Of a stretch of 64,000 nt of DNA, positions 16,801 to 25,378 are shown piece by piece (the first letter of the stretch is position 1; every line of letters starts with the position of its first letter). This stretch comes from a virus: positions 1-64,000 of the IMG/VR virus record IMGVR_UViG_3300042562_001046. One strand, given 5' to 3'. Below the pieces are notes generated by a model. That model had not been told where the DNA came from. It was given only the letters and a program-made list of their open reading frames with translations, and searched no databases. Both the position numbers and the translations under genes were made by a program.

Positions 16801-18504
16801 CTAGTTGATGCCGCTAATCAGCATCCCCACCGCGCCCTCTTCGTTTGGTTGGAGCGCCCTCATTTCCTCTGGCGGTAGATCAACAAGGACACCGTCGCGC
16901 CAGGCAAACCCGACAGTGTTACCGTAAAGCGGGGAAAGGTTAGTGTTCGTTGCGGCGTATTGAAAGTCGTTGCCAACGATGACTCGCCCTGATCTAGAAC
17001 ACCCTTCGAGCCTCAAATATCCTTCCGGACGAGCGTCGCTTCCTTTAAGTATTTCCAGTGCATACGATCCGTCCGCCCCGCGCCTGAGAACCCAAGCGTG
17101 TCGTCGCCTTGCATAGCGCCCATATGCATCCGCCAAATATTCGCCATTAGAGTTCTGGGGATTTCCGTCGAAGTCTTCAAAGTTTCCAACCACCACAGAT
17201 CCGTCGTCCGACATACCTTGGGGCCTCCCACTGCCATTATTCGGGAAAACAAAAGTGGAAAGGCCTTCTGGCCCCCAGAAGCAAATTACAGAGCGGCGTC
17301 CGCCGGAGCCGAAGGCGCCCCAGGCGCCTTCTTCGACAGGCCGGTATCCGACTATCAACTGCCCGTCCTTAGACAGGTGAGTAGCACGTGCCCAGACAAC
17401 TTTAACGGTCGTATAACTGATAGTGGTATCTGACATCCATGAGTCTTGGAGCAAGCCAGAAAGGGGTGGGCCGGGGTCCAAAAGTTCAAAGACTCCGTCG
17501 CGCCAAACGCAGGGCAAAATCGAATGAACCAGGTAGCTGCCCCACTCTTGCGATTCAGCCCAAAAGCATCCGCACGCCGTGCGACCGTCCTCTGAAACTG
17601 CGAATGCCTCGGAAGCTCCGGCACTATAATTTCGAAGAGCATAGGTAAAGCCGTACAAAGGGTTACCGGAATAGTAAGTTTCATAGTACGCTGCAATCCT
17701 AGGGTCTAAACGAAACCCCCGCTGCCAAAGGACCTCCCCACTCGGTAGTCTTACGTTCTCGGGAATTTCCAAAACGGTTGTCTGGAACTCGCTATCGCTA
17801 TCGCTATCGCTTAGCCTAGAAGTTGCGGCCAGTCGATAAAATTTGTTTAAAAAGACATCGCCTCCGTTGGCGAGCGAAACATACCCACACGCCGCTCGGC
17901 CATTTCCCGAAATACCGTATGGGTAGAAACGAAGAGGATAAACAGGATTCAATCTGAAGAAGTCAGCAAAAGTTTCATCGGGGATGCCAGCGGGGATGCC
18001 GAGGGGGTATTTGAGGTATGTATCCGGTACCTCAGTTACCGTTCCGAAGGTGCTCCCCTCAAAAGTTTTTCGGTCGAAAAGCCCAAAAACACCGTAACTT
18101 GTTTGAATTAATTTTTTTCCGTCTCGAGATATAAAGCGGTGGGGGCCATAGAAAATGCCGTTGTAGTTACTTATGTAGCCGGTGTCGGAATCACGTTTAC
18201 CCCAAGTGTAAAGGCGCCAGCGATAGACCGACGCAAGACTGGTCGTCGGAAACCTAAAGTACACAGCCCCTACTATTATCTCCGGGTTGATAACCGTCAC
18301 CAAAGCCCGAACCACATCCCCGATTTTCTGAAACAAAATCCGGCCGGATGAATTCTCAATAGCCCGCTGCATCGGAGCCGCGCCACTCTCCATGGCGTAC
18401 GCCATCTTCCTGGCCAGGCCGTACAGCGTGGCGTCTTGGTTGCTGTCTGTGTAGACGACGATGGGCATATAAAAAGGGGGCAGCGGGTTGGGAAACTGGG
18501 GCAC
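16801..18504 (-). CDS. HAF-repeat / beta-propeller-like protein, compositional outlier
   Basis: 567 residues from GTG 18504 (ATG 18468, residue 13, is an alternative). Four or more units of the form S-x-D/S-G-x-x-x-x-G recur: SEDGRTACGCFW, SKDGQLIVGYR, SDDGSVVVGNF, SRSGRVIVGNDF, each followed by a Trp-Arg-Asp-Gly-type strand. This is the pattern of HAF repeats in secreted bacterial proteins and suggests a beta propeller. The gene is visibly more AT-rich, with different codon choice, than flanking tail genes, and contains a GCTATC hexamer run (17791-17811) encoding SDSDSDS. Placed among tail genes it could be a receptor-binding protein or an acquired cargo gene; I cannot decide which. Confidence 0.7.
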   Translation of the reverse strand: MPQFPNPLPPFYMPIVVYTDSNQDATLYGLARKMAYAMESGAAPMQRAIENSSGRILFQKIGDVVRALVTVINPEIIVGAVYFRFPTTSLASVYRWRLYTWGKRDSDTGYISNYNGIFYGPHRFISRDGKKLIQTSYGVFGLFDRKTFEGSTFGTVTEVPDTYLKYPLGIPAGIPDETFADFFRLNPVYPLRFYPYGISGNGRAACGYVSLANGGDVFLNKFYRLAATSRLSDSDSDSEFQTTVLEIPENVRLPSGEVLWQRGFRLDPRIAAYYETYYSGNPLYGFTYALRNYSAGASEAFAVSEDGRTACGCFWAESQEWGSYLVHSILPCVWRDGVFELLDPGPPLSGLLQDSWMSDTTISYTTVKVVWARATHLSKDGQLIVGYRPVEEGAWGAFGSGGRRSVICFWGPEGLSTFVFPNNGSGRPQGMSDDGSVVVGNFEDFDGNPQNSNGEYLADAYGRYARRRHAWVLRRGADGSYALEILKGSDARPEGYLRLEGCSRSGRVIVGNDFQYAATNTNLSPLYGNTVGFAWRDGVLVDLPPEEMRALQPNEEGAVGMLISGIN

Positions 18505-18575
18505 TATTCCAGGCGCGACCTACACCCGCTGCTGGTATTCGGGCCGCAGCCCGTGGTCGCTAAAACGTGTGGTGT

Positions 18576-18857
18576 TCAAGTCTCTTTCACCTTGATCACG
18601 ATCTCGACCTGCTTCACGCGGCTGCCAACAGTGGTCAGCGTCACAGTGACCTTGTAGCTGATGCCATCAGCTCCGCCCAGCACCCAGACCTTCACCACGC
18701 CGTCGACCAGCGTGAACGACGACAGGGTTAAGCCGGTTTCGACAACGACCGTGGCAGACGCGCCTGCGTCGCCCAGCTTTGCCAGCCAGGGGACGAAGCT
18801 GATGTCATAGTCCTGCCGATCGGCGGGCTGCTTTACAAATTTCTTCAGGATGCTCAT
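18576..18857 (-). CDS. small fibre-associated beta protein (93 aa)
   Basis: The pattern of a short N-terminal strand (KKFVKQPADRQDYDISFVPW), a Leu-Gly-Asp turn, a V-x-V-LGGADG-x-x-YKVTVT segment and a C-terminal KQVEIVIKVKE recalls a small Ig-like phage family often found beside tail genes (D/EY...W..WL, then sGGt-G-xY-V). The ATG overlaps the stop of the preceding gene (ATGA). Probably a tail or fibre attachment component; family assignment is from memory. Confidence 0.65.
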   Translation of the reverse strand: MSILKKFVKQPADRQDYDISFVPWLAKLGDAGASATVVVETGLTLSSFTLVDGVVKVWVLGGADGISYKVTVTLTTVGSRVKQVEIVIKVKET

Positions 18858-19882
18858 AGCTGGGCGACTCCGGGTTCTGGTAGCACGAGGCTGGTGTAGT
18901 TCTCCGGCGCGACCGAGGCGGTGTAGCCTTCCCCCGGGACCAGCGTGAGGTACGACAGCGCCTCGACGTAAGCGACGAAGCTGCTGGGCGCGGTAGACGG
19001 CAGGAACAGCAGCTCAGCTGCGGCATCCTGGGCTATTGACGGCAGCAGCGCGGTACTCTGCCCCCGGCTGAGCGCAGCGGCCAGGGCGCTCTGCAGGAAC
19101 GCCTGCAGGGGCTGGTCGACGGCGGCCTTGGCGTAGGCCAGCGCCGTGGCGCTTGGGGTCAGCGCTGGGAGGGTCTGGTCCGAGGTTGCAGACGCCCGGG
19201 CGGTGGCAGCGGCGCTCTGGCTGAAGTCCAGCAGGGTCTGCTCTGCCGCACCCACCGCCGGGGCGAGAACTGCCAACCCCGTCGCCGCCTGGTCCAAGGC
19301 CTGCAGGGTCTGGGCCGAAGCACCGGTTGCGACCGCTTGTCCCGTCGCAGCCGCAGTGACCGCGGGCAGGGGCTGAGATGCCTCGCCCTGTGCGGTAGTC
19401 TGCCCAACAGAGGTCTGACTGAGCGCCGGCAAGGTCTGCGCTGCCGTGCCCTCGGAGACGGCTTGGCCGGTGGCCGTGGCCGTGAGCGCCGGCAAGGTCT
19501 GCGCTGCTGCAGCCTGCGCTGCGGTCTGTCCGACAGAGGTCTGGCTGAGCGCCAGCAGGGTCTGCGCTGCTGCAGCCTGCGCCGTAGTCTGCCCGACAGA
19601 GGTCTGGCTGAGCGCCAGCAGGGTCTGCGCTGCTGCAGCTGCTGCGACGGCCTGGCCTACTGCCGTCTGGCTAACCTGCTCCAAGCCTTGTAGAGCCTGG
19701 CCTGTCGCCGTGTCTGTGGCTGTCAGACCCGACGCGGTCTGGGTGAGGGCCGGCAGAGTCTGGGCCGCATCACCCTGGGCGACAGCCTGACCGCTTGCCG
19801 ACTGGCTTACGAGGGCGAGAGACTGCGCTGCTGAACCGTAAGCAGCGCCGCTCGCCGCCTGGAATAAGAGCAGCAGCGACAT
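18854..19882 (-). CDS. Ala/Gln/Thr-rich repeat protein
   Basis: 342 residues. Residues about 15-270 are imperfect 20-22-residue repeats such as LLALSQTSVGQTTAQAAAAQ; some are nearly identical in DNA (63-bp period, about 19480-19640). The C-terminal 70 residues (LPSIAQDAAAELLFLPS onward) are less repetitive. The composition suggests an extended beta or helical solenoid rod. It overlaps the downstream 93-aa gene and is 3 bp from the upstream 56-aa gene, so it is part of one unit. Function unknown; virion context. Confidence 0.75.
   Translation of the reverse strand: MSLLLLFQAASGAAYGSAAQSLALVSQSASGQAVAQGDAAQTLPALTQTASGLTATDTATGQALQGLEQVSQTAVGQAVAAAAAAQTLLALSQTSVGQTTAQAAAAQTLLALSQTSVGQTAAQAAAAQTLPALTATATGQAVSEGTAAQTLPALSQTSVGQTTAQGEASQPLPAVTAAATGQAVATGASAQTLQALDQAATGLAVLAPAVGAAEQTLLDFSQSAAATARASATSDQTLPALTPSATALAYAKAAVDQPLQAFLQSALAAALSRGQSTALLPSIAQDAAAELLFLPSTAPSSFVAYVEALSYLTLVPGEGYTASVAPENYTSLVLPEPGVAQL
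19420..19640. repeat. 63-bp tandem repeats
   Basis: The string GTCTGCGCTGCTGCAGC and its surroundings recur at about 19495, 19558 and 19624 with only scattered changes. The unit encodes a 21-residue Ala/Gln/Thr repeat. Confidence 0.8.
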
Positions 19883-19885
19883 GGA

Positions 19886-20056
19886 TTACCCCGCCGGGAT
19901 GGCGCGCAGGGCGTCCAGCGTTTTGTTGATCTCAACCGCTTGGCGTTCGATCTCGGCCAGTTGCGCCGCATCTCCGACCTGCACCGCGCTGGCGCGGATT
20001 TGGTCGAGGCGCGACAGCCGCGCTTGGGCTAGGGCAATCAGTTCGGCGGTGTACAT
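19886..20056 (-). CDS. 56-aa helical protein
   Basis: Starts ATG 20056 behind AAGGATCA and ends TAA three bases before the next ATG. The product is an amphipathic helical hairpin (MYTAELIALAQARLSRLDQI... EIERQAVEINKTLDALRAI). It is small but has a good ribosome site and an exact fit between its neighbours. It may be a virion assembly accessory; no family is recognised. Confidence 0.65.
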   Translation of the reverse strand: MYTAELIALAQARLSRLDQIRASAVQVGDAAQLAEIERQAVEINKTLDALRAIPAG

Positions 20057-20065
20057 GATTGATCC

Positions 20066-22897
20066 TTACAAGATGACAGCACGGGACATGAGCGTGCCGG
20101 TGTTTTGCAGGCTGTACAGGAACGGCGTGCCGTCCGGGGCATCCATCACCTCCAACAGGTTACCGATATGCACAGCGTTCTGGGTGATGATGGTTGTCCC
20201 CATCGCCGTGATTCGGTTCGTGATAGTGTTGTACGCAAAGACCCGAACCGGGCCGTTGAGCACCGAGCGCGTCATGAACACGGTGTCTACCCCGTCATAA
20301 GCGTAGCTGGATCCGATGTTGAACAACTCGGCCTGCGGCAGTGTGTACAAGCCAAACTGCCACTTCTGCGAGGCCAGATCGAACACATCGACGATGTTGC
20401 TGCCGCCGCCTCGCGGTGAGTACATCTGGCGCTTGCCCTTGGCGGTAGACGCCCCCCAGGTCCAGACCAGATTGGTGCCCGCTGCGCGAGGCTGGACTGC
20501 CAGGATCGCATAGACGCTGGTGGTGTCCACCGTGCCGGTGATGGTCATGGCCGTGGCGGTGTTGGCGGTGATCGTGGTCTCGGTGCCCATGGCCGTCCCA
20601 GCCGTGATACGCATGCGCTTGCCGATCCACTGGCCGACAGCAAACTTCTTGGTGCCGGTCTCTGTAATCAGGGATGCCGCGCCCGCGGTCGCCAAGCCCC
20701 AGCAGTCGGCAATCTCATAGTGCACCGTAGCGTCTGGCGTAAAAGCCTGCGCCGAAAAAGTCAGCGTGGTCGCGGTGTTGCTGATGATCGTGATGCGCCC
20801 GGAGCCGTAACCGGTGCCTGCTTCAACCTTGAACACGTACCCAGCCCACTGGTCAGGCACCCAGTTTTTGCTGGCGTCGATCAGCGTCGTGGTACTTCCG
20901 CCCGTTGCCGCACCGTAGCCCGACATGCCGTCTTCTTTTCGCTGGTCGTCGATACCGAAAATCTTGCTGTCGTAGATCACATACTTGCCGGTACCAGCCA
21001 CTGCGGCTGTGCCCAACGTGGTCGTGACGGTGTTGGCGGTGTTAGACACAATCCAGCGGATCGCGGCGACGGGTGTGGTACCTGGCAGCATGTTGTGCAG
21101 CAAGCGCCCGACATGCTCGTTGACGACCCAGTTTTTGGTCGAGTCAGTCAGCACGGTGGTGGACAGCGCCAAGGCTGTTGCCATACTCAAGGCCGCCGTC
21201 GTATTCACGGAGAACGTGATGGCGGAGGCACTGATCAGACTGACACCTGTAATCGTGTAGGCTGCATTCCAAGCGGCGTCGGTGCAGCCCGAGAAGGTCA
21301 CGGTGTCGCCGCGCTTGAACCAGGCTGCTGTCGCGCAAAGAATGTTGGCCGTGGGACCCGCTGCTGTGATGTTGATCGTGCAGCCTGTACCGGTGCCGCC
21401 GGTTGTGGCTTTGCCCGTGCCCACGGTATACCCTGTGCCTGTGCCCGCGTTGACCAGAGCCAGACCAGTAACAACGCCACCCGAGGTTATGCTGGTCACA
21501 ATGACCTGAGCGCCTGTGCCACCCACGGCGCACGTCAGCGTGTCGCCTATAGAGTACGAAGTGCCGCCTGCCGTGGGGCTGGCGTTAATGCTCTGCACAC
21601 CTAGCGCAATGCGGATACCAGAGGCCACACCGATCGGTGCCCAGCCGGCTTGGGTCGCGGCAATGGTGTTGACGATGCCGTCGTCAAAATACGCGCCCTG
21701 GCTCCAGATATCGTTCTCGGTGTCGTAAGCCAGCAGGGAGGCGTTGGCGTTGCCGCACATGTAGATGCGGTTGTAGTCGGGCCACACTTCATAAGTGCTG
21801 GTGCTGTCGGGGGTTACGTCCCAATTTTTGCTGACCGTGAAGACCGTGGCCGTGTTCCAGACCAGGCGGCGGGTTTGGCCCGCGCCTGTGCCGCCCGTGA
21901 TGACCAAGCGGTGGTTGTCCCAAGCACCCACAGCGAGGGTCTGGCCCGCATCGGCCAGTGTGCGCAGCGTGCCCGTGACAGCGCCCACCTTGGTCGCCAG
22001 TGCCGTGCCGATCTTGCCGGTGCGCTCAATACAGAAATCGGTGCTGAGCACAGCTAAGGCCAAACTTTGAGACACCGTTTTGGTCTGCCACACGTCGTGC
22101 GCCACATCGTAGTATTGCAGCGACATAAACGGCGCAGCAGCCGCAGAACTGAACAGGTACACGCCGCCGGTTTGGGCGACGCTGTAAGACGTCGAGTCGG
22201 GGATCACAGTCCAGGCGGGCACGTTGTACGTGCTGGACATGATCTGGTAGTGTGAGCCAGCCACCGGCTGTGCATACGGCGCAATCGCGTTAAAAGGCTG
22301 GTTGTTCCAAGGTTCGTGCGACTGCAGGTTGGCGTCGGAAAAGAAGAGTTGCGTGGCGTCGTTGTACAGCACTTTTTTGTACTGCGTGGCGTTAGTGCCG
22401 AAAGTGATGCCCACCAGGTAGCCTACCCACTGGTTGATCGCCCACTTCTTGAGCGAATCCGCGATGAGTACCGCACTTGATGTAGTCACTACACCTACAT
22501 CGTGGGTGGTCTCATAGGCAAAGGTCAACACCCGCTCTTGCCCGGCACCCGCGCCGTTGAGGATCAGCAGCGACTCACCATCCAGCAAACCGCCACGCAG
22601 GCCTGGCAGCGTCACGCTTGTTGAGGTGGCCGCCAATACTTTTTGGTGGTAGCCGCGACGCTTGCTGTACACCATGTCCACTCCGATGGTGGGCGCGAGA
22701 GGCGGCGTGGCGAGCAGCTGGTAGGTGTCGGCCACGGTATCCAAGCGGTAGAACAAGCCCGCCGAGATGTAGTACAGAAAACGGTCGTTGCCCTCCTCTT
22801 TGGTCGTCATTGTCGACAACGCGCTAGAGGCAGTGGGCGCTTGGTTGATGGTCGTCCACTCGGGGAGATCGACCATGGGGCGGTTGGTGTTTGCCAT
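20066..22897 (-). CDS. large beta-repeat tail protein
   Basis: 943 residues. Recurrent modules have the form 'S/D-KNW-x(4)-W/H-x-G-x-(10)-GTG-x-x-x-x-I-x-x-N-T-A-T' (for example DSTKNWVVNEHVGR, DASKNWVPDQWAGY, KKWAINQWVGY), alternating with Gly/Thr-rich linkers. A block near residues 430-520 is almost pure Gly/Thr/Ala/Val. The C terminus (FNIGSSYAYDGVDTVFMTRS) looks folded. The array suggests an elongated tail or baseplate-like protein carrying several copies of one beta domain. No enzyme signature seen. GGAACG precedes the ATG. Confidence 0.75.
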   Translation of the reverse strand: MANTNRPMVDLPEWTTINQAPTASSALSTMTTKEEGNDRFLYYISAGLFYRLDTVADTYQLLATPPLAPTIGVDMVYSKRRGYHQKVLAATSTSVTLPGLRGGLLDGESLLILNGAGAGQERVLTFAYETTHDVGVVTTSSAVLIADSLKKWAINQWVGYLVGITFGTNATQYKKVLYNDATQLFFSDANLQSHEPWNNQPFNAIAPYAQPVAGSHYQIMSSTYNVPAWTVIPDSTSYSVAQTGGVYLFSSAAAAPFMSLQYYDVAHDVWQTKTVSQSLALAVLSTDFCIERTGKIGTALATKVGAVTGTLRTLADAGQTLAVGAWDNHRLVITGGTGAGQTRRLVWNTATVFTVSKNWDVTPDSTSTYEVWPDYNRIYMCGNANASLLAYDTENDIWSQGAYFDDGIVNTIAATQAGWAPIGVASGIRIALGVQSINASPTAGGTSYSIGDTLTCAVGGTGAQVIVTSITSGGVVTGLALVNAGTGTGYTVGTGKATTGGTGTGCTINITAAGPTANILCATAAWFKRGDTVTFSGCTDAAWNAAYTITGVSLISASAITFSVNTTAALSMATALALSTTVLTDSTKNWVVNEHVGRLLHNMLPGTTPVAAIRWIVSNTANTVTTTLGTAAVAGTGKYVIYDSKIFGIDDQRKEDGMSGYGAATGGSTTTLIDASKNWVPDQWAGYVFKVEAGTGYGSGRITIISNTATTLTFSAQAFTPDATVHYEIADCWGLATAGAASLITETGTKKFAVGQWIGKRMRITAGTAMGTETTITANTATAMTITGTVDTTSVYAILAVQPRAAGTNLVWTWGASTAKGKRQMYSPRGGGSNIVDVFDLASQKWQFGLYTLPQAELFNIGSSYAYDGVDTVFMTRSVLNGPVRVFAYNTITNRITAMGTTIITQNAVHIGNLLEVMDAPDGTPFLYSLQNTGTLMSRAVIL

Positions 22898-22906
22898 TTT
22901 CGTTCC

Positions 22907-23356
22907 TTAGAGCCGCGTGCGCGTGCCGGTGTTGAATGCAGTGCGGCTGGCGGCGTGCATCAATGCAAACGCCGTGATACCGCCGATCTGCGCTTGATTC
23001 CCGACTGTGGTAACGGTGCCGACAGTGGTAACAGTTCCAATAGTGCCCACAGTGGCGGTGACAGCGCCGCCGATGATGTTGTTCACATCGACGGACAAGC
23101 GGTTGGAGCCCGCGCCGGTGATGACACTCAGGGGCTGGACACGGGCGATCAGGAGTTTGAGCAGCGAGACCAGCGCGTCGTCCACCACGGGCAGTGGGGC
23201 GTCGGGGGTGGCGTCCTGCAGGCTGCCGTCTGGACCGTAGCCGACCTTGACGCGCTGCACCTTGAGGCCCGCAGGGGCGACCGCGCCGTTGACCAGCGTC
23301 AGCTCATCGGTGGCGATCAGGTCGCCCGCGCCAGGCAGCGTGGTGTTGTCTGCCAT
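22907..23356 (-). CDS. tail-associated protein with VGTVTTVG repeats
   Basis: 149 residues. The central segment TATVGTIGTVTTVGTVTTVG is the Val-Gly-Thr repeat common in phage tail-associated hypothetical proteins. It is preceded by a VQRVKVGYGPDGSLQDATPD segment that is also typical. It ends nine bases before the next tail gene. Structural role inferred; exact function unknown. Confidence 0.7.
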   Translation of the reverse strand: MADNTTLPGAGDLIATDELTLVNGAVAPAGLKVQRVKVGYGPDGSLQDATPDAPLPVVDDALVSLLKLLIARVQPLSVITGAGSNRLSVDVNNIIGGAVTATVGTIGTVTTVGTVTTVGNQAQIGGITAFALMHAASRTAFNTGTRTRL

Positions 23357-23359
23357 GGC

Positions 23360-23767
23360 TTAGGCGCCGGGGGCGGTCTTGCTGAAACCCGTGACCTGCA
23401 CCGTCTGGCCGCTGGTGAAGGTGGTGTTGTCGATCGTCATGTCGCCGCCGCCGGCGCTCAGCGTCACCGAGCCCTGCTCGTGGCACGTGGTTCCGGCGTT
23501 GTCGACAAAGCGGTAGTAGCCCGCCGTGCCGCCGACGAGGGCCGTCGTTGACAGGGGCAGGCTGCTCAGCGCCTTGCTGCCGGCCGATGCGGCTGCAGCC
23601 CAGTCGGAAGCCAACGCGTACTCAGCCAGCTTCGTGCCCGACGCCGCCGTGGCGCAGTTGGCTGGCTGGATGCCAGAGTACAGCTGGAGCTTGGCGCTCA
23701 CACCCATGGCGGTCTCGATGGCGTCGAGCATGCCGTTACGCACGCTTGCGGAAAATTGAATGGTCAT
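23360..23767 (-). CDS. small virion protein, YSGIQPANCA family (paralog 4)
   Basis: 135 residues. Shares the family pattern: SVRNGMLDAIETAMG, LYSGIQPANCATAASGTKL, GGTAGYYRFVD and a C-terminal FTSGQTVQVTGFS. It is separated by about 8 kb from the other three members, next to the adaptor gene. That position suggests these proteins serve at several sites of the particle or are successive duplications. Confidence 0.75.
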   Translation of the reverse strand: MTIQFSASVRNGMLDAIETAMGVSAKLQLYSGIQPANCATAASGTKLAEYALASDWAAAASAGSKALSSLPLSTTALVGGTAGYYRFVDNAGTTCHEQGSVTLSAGGGDMTIDNTTFTSGQTVQVTGFSKTAPGA

Positions 23768-23778
23768 GGTGGTTCCTG

Positions 23779-24417
23779 TTAAATGCCGCCGTACGCCACC
23801 GCACCAGCGGTGTGCATGGCCCGGCTCTGCTCGACTTTGGCGGCTGCGCAGTACGCCGCGTGCGTACCCCTGAACTTCTCGGAGGCGTCCTTGTCATGCG
23901 TTTCCGCGTCCTGTACGCTGTAGGCGCGGTGCTTGACCCAGTTCAATAGATGGACATGGTGCCGGGGCGAGATCTCCAAGTCGTCGCCCGCCTCGACGTC
24001 CGCCGGCAGCCGGAATGTCCGCAGCTCGGCGCTCAGCGCCTCGTTCGGCACCGGCCAGGCCCGCAGGACGTTCTCTTCCAGGCCAGACACGAGGGCGCGG
24101 ATCGGGCCGCGTGCTCCGTCAAAGCGCATGCCCTCGGAGGCCATTTTCTCGATCGGGACCACGGGGATGTCGTAGCCCGTGGAGGTATTCAGCACGTCGC
24201 GCAGCTTGAGGATGCGGGGGTCCAGGGTGTACCAGCTCACCTCCGGCGCGATCGTCAGCGTGAAGCTGCGGGCATCGGCGATGCCATAGGTGTCACGGCA
24301 GAACTGCTTTTGTGCGTCGTCGATGTACCCGTAGACCGACTCGTCGGCCCAGAGGTACGGCTCGGTGAGGTCAAAGACCTCGGCCCGAAACACAGCCAGC
24401 AGTTCTGTGGTGTTCAT
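23779..24417 (-). CDS. head-to-tail adaptor-like protein
   Basis: 212 residues. The N-terminal half (ELLAVFRAEVFDLTEPYLWADESVYGYIDDAQKQFCRDT) has the helical 'W-x-D-E-x-x-x-Y-I-x-x-A-Q' signature of adaptor (tail tubular A / connector) proteins that dock on the portal. The C-terminal SPRHHVHLLNWVKHRAYSVQDAETHD segment is also typical. It follows the 124-aa gene with an ATGA overlap. Expected length for the family is about 200 residues. Confidence 0.65.
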   Translation of the reverse strand: MNTTELLAVFRAEVFDLTEPYLWADESVYGYIDDAQKQFCRDTYGIADARSFTLTIAPEVSWYTLDPRILKLRDVLNTSTGYDIPVVPIEKMASEGMRFDGARGPIRALVSGLEENVLRAWPVPNEALSAELRTFRLPADVEAGDDLEISPRHHVHLLNWVKHRAYSVQDAETHDKDASEKFRGTHAAYCAAAKVEQSRAMHTAGAVAYGGI

Positions 24418-24788
24418 GCGCCGGCTTTGGCCAGAGTGAACTTGGCCCAGGCGGCGTCGCGCTCTTTACCGCTCAGACCGGACCAGCCGAGTTCCTTCGT
24501 CAGCACCGCGCTGTGGGGGACGCCGACGGCGGTGAACTCCTCGCGCCGTCCGCGCAGCGAGATCTTCTCGAAGGCAGCAAACAGGGCGGCCTCGCGCTCA
24601 GCTGGGATGGTGGGCTCGACCGGGCCGTCGACGACGACTTCGGGAATATCTTCGGCCGGCACGATGCCGACGGCGATCAGCTCGGCGTGCATCTGGGGCG
24701 GGGCGTAGGTGGGCTTGCCCTTCTCAAACTCGACCGAGCGGCCAGAGACGGAGGCCACGGTCATCTTGCGGGGTGCGATGTATTCCAT
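24414..24788 (-). CDS. 124-aa virion morphogenesis protein
   Basis: MEYIAPRKMTVASVSGRSVEFEKGKPTYAPPQMHAELIAVG opens with a small beta domain; an acidic linker and a helical C-terminal domain (ISLRGRREEFTAVGVPHSAVL) follow. ATG 24788 is preferred. An in-frame ATG at 24860 would add a Pro/Gly-rich stretch that covers a GC-rich hairpin. It lies between a decoration-like protein and the adaptor, which suggests a head-completion role. No firm family match. Confidence 0.6.
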   Translation of the reverse strand: MEYIAPRKMTVASVSGRSVEFEKGKPTYAPPQMHAELIAVGIVPAEDIPEVVVDGPVEPTIPAEREAALFAAFEKISLRGRREEFTAVGVPHSAVLTKELGWSGLSGKERDAAWAKFTLAKAGA

Positions 24789-24823
24789 GATGGTGCGTTT
24801 GGGTTGTGGGTTGAAAGGGATGG

Positions 24824-24848
24824 GGGCGAGGCCTTGTGAGCCCCGCCC
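24824..24848 (-). terminator. GC-rich hairpin behind the decoration-like gene
   Basis: GGGCGAGGC and GCCCCGCCC (one mismatch) form a 9-bp stem with a 7-nt loop in the 74-bp gap after the stop at 24863. It has no good T tract, so it may act as a weak terminator or mRNA processing element that reduces tail-gene transcription relative to capsid genes. Confidence 0.35.
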
Positions 24849-24862
24849 TCCGTGATCCACAG

Positions 24863-25366
24863 TTACGTGATCACGACTTCACTGGTGCGGCCATCCAGCG
24901 TGTACTCGACCCGCACACGGACCTTGCCGGCGGTGGCGTTGGCCACCGTGTAAGCGAGGGTCATGCGCAGGTTCTGGCCGGCGTTGCACAGCAACGGGGC
25001 GGTCAGCGCCAGAGCGGCACGGGTGCCGGCCGTGGCCATCACGCTGGTCGTGGCGATCAGCGCAGTGGTTGAGCCAGAGATGCCCACCGACAGCGTCGCA
25101 GCCGTGGGGCCGGCAAACGCTGTCTCGGTAATCACCTCACCGCCGATGATCACGGCGCCCTGGGGCATCGGGATGCAGTCGAACACCAGGCCGGTGTTAG
25201 CCACTGGGCCGGTCAGGCCGGACTCCAGCGGGTCAGTCGAGTTCGCCAAGGTCGACCCGAGGGTCTTCTTGGAGCCGTCGACCGCGTCGATCACCCACTC
25301 GTTGTGGGAGAAGACGAACTCAGCGTACAGGGGGTACTGGACAGTACGGGTTGCGAGCTTTTTCAT
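24863..25366 (-). CDS. capsid decoration-like protein (putative)
   Basis: 167 residues immediately downstream of the major capsid gene, with GGAGGAACCAGC before the ATG. It is beta-rich with a Thr/Ser/Ala-heavy centre (AATLSVGISGSTTALIATTS) and a C-terminal strand VRVRVEYTLDGRT. Position and composition fit a head decoration or cement protein. No specific family is recognised. Confidence 0.6.
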   Translation of the reverse strand: MKKLATRTVQYPLYAEFVFSHNEWVIDAVDGSKKTLGSTLANSTDPLESGLTGPVANTGLVFDCIPMPQGAVIIGGEVITETAFAGPTAATLSVGISGSTTALIATTSVMATAGTRAALALTAPLLCNAGQNLRMTLAYTVANATAGKVRVRVEYTLDGRTSEVVIT

Positions 25367-25378
25367 GCTGGTTCCTCC

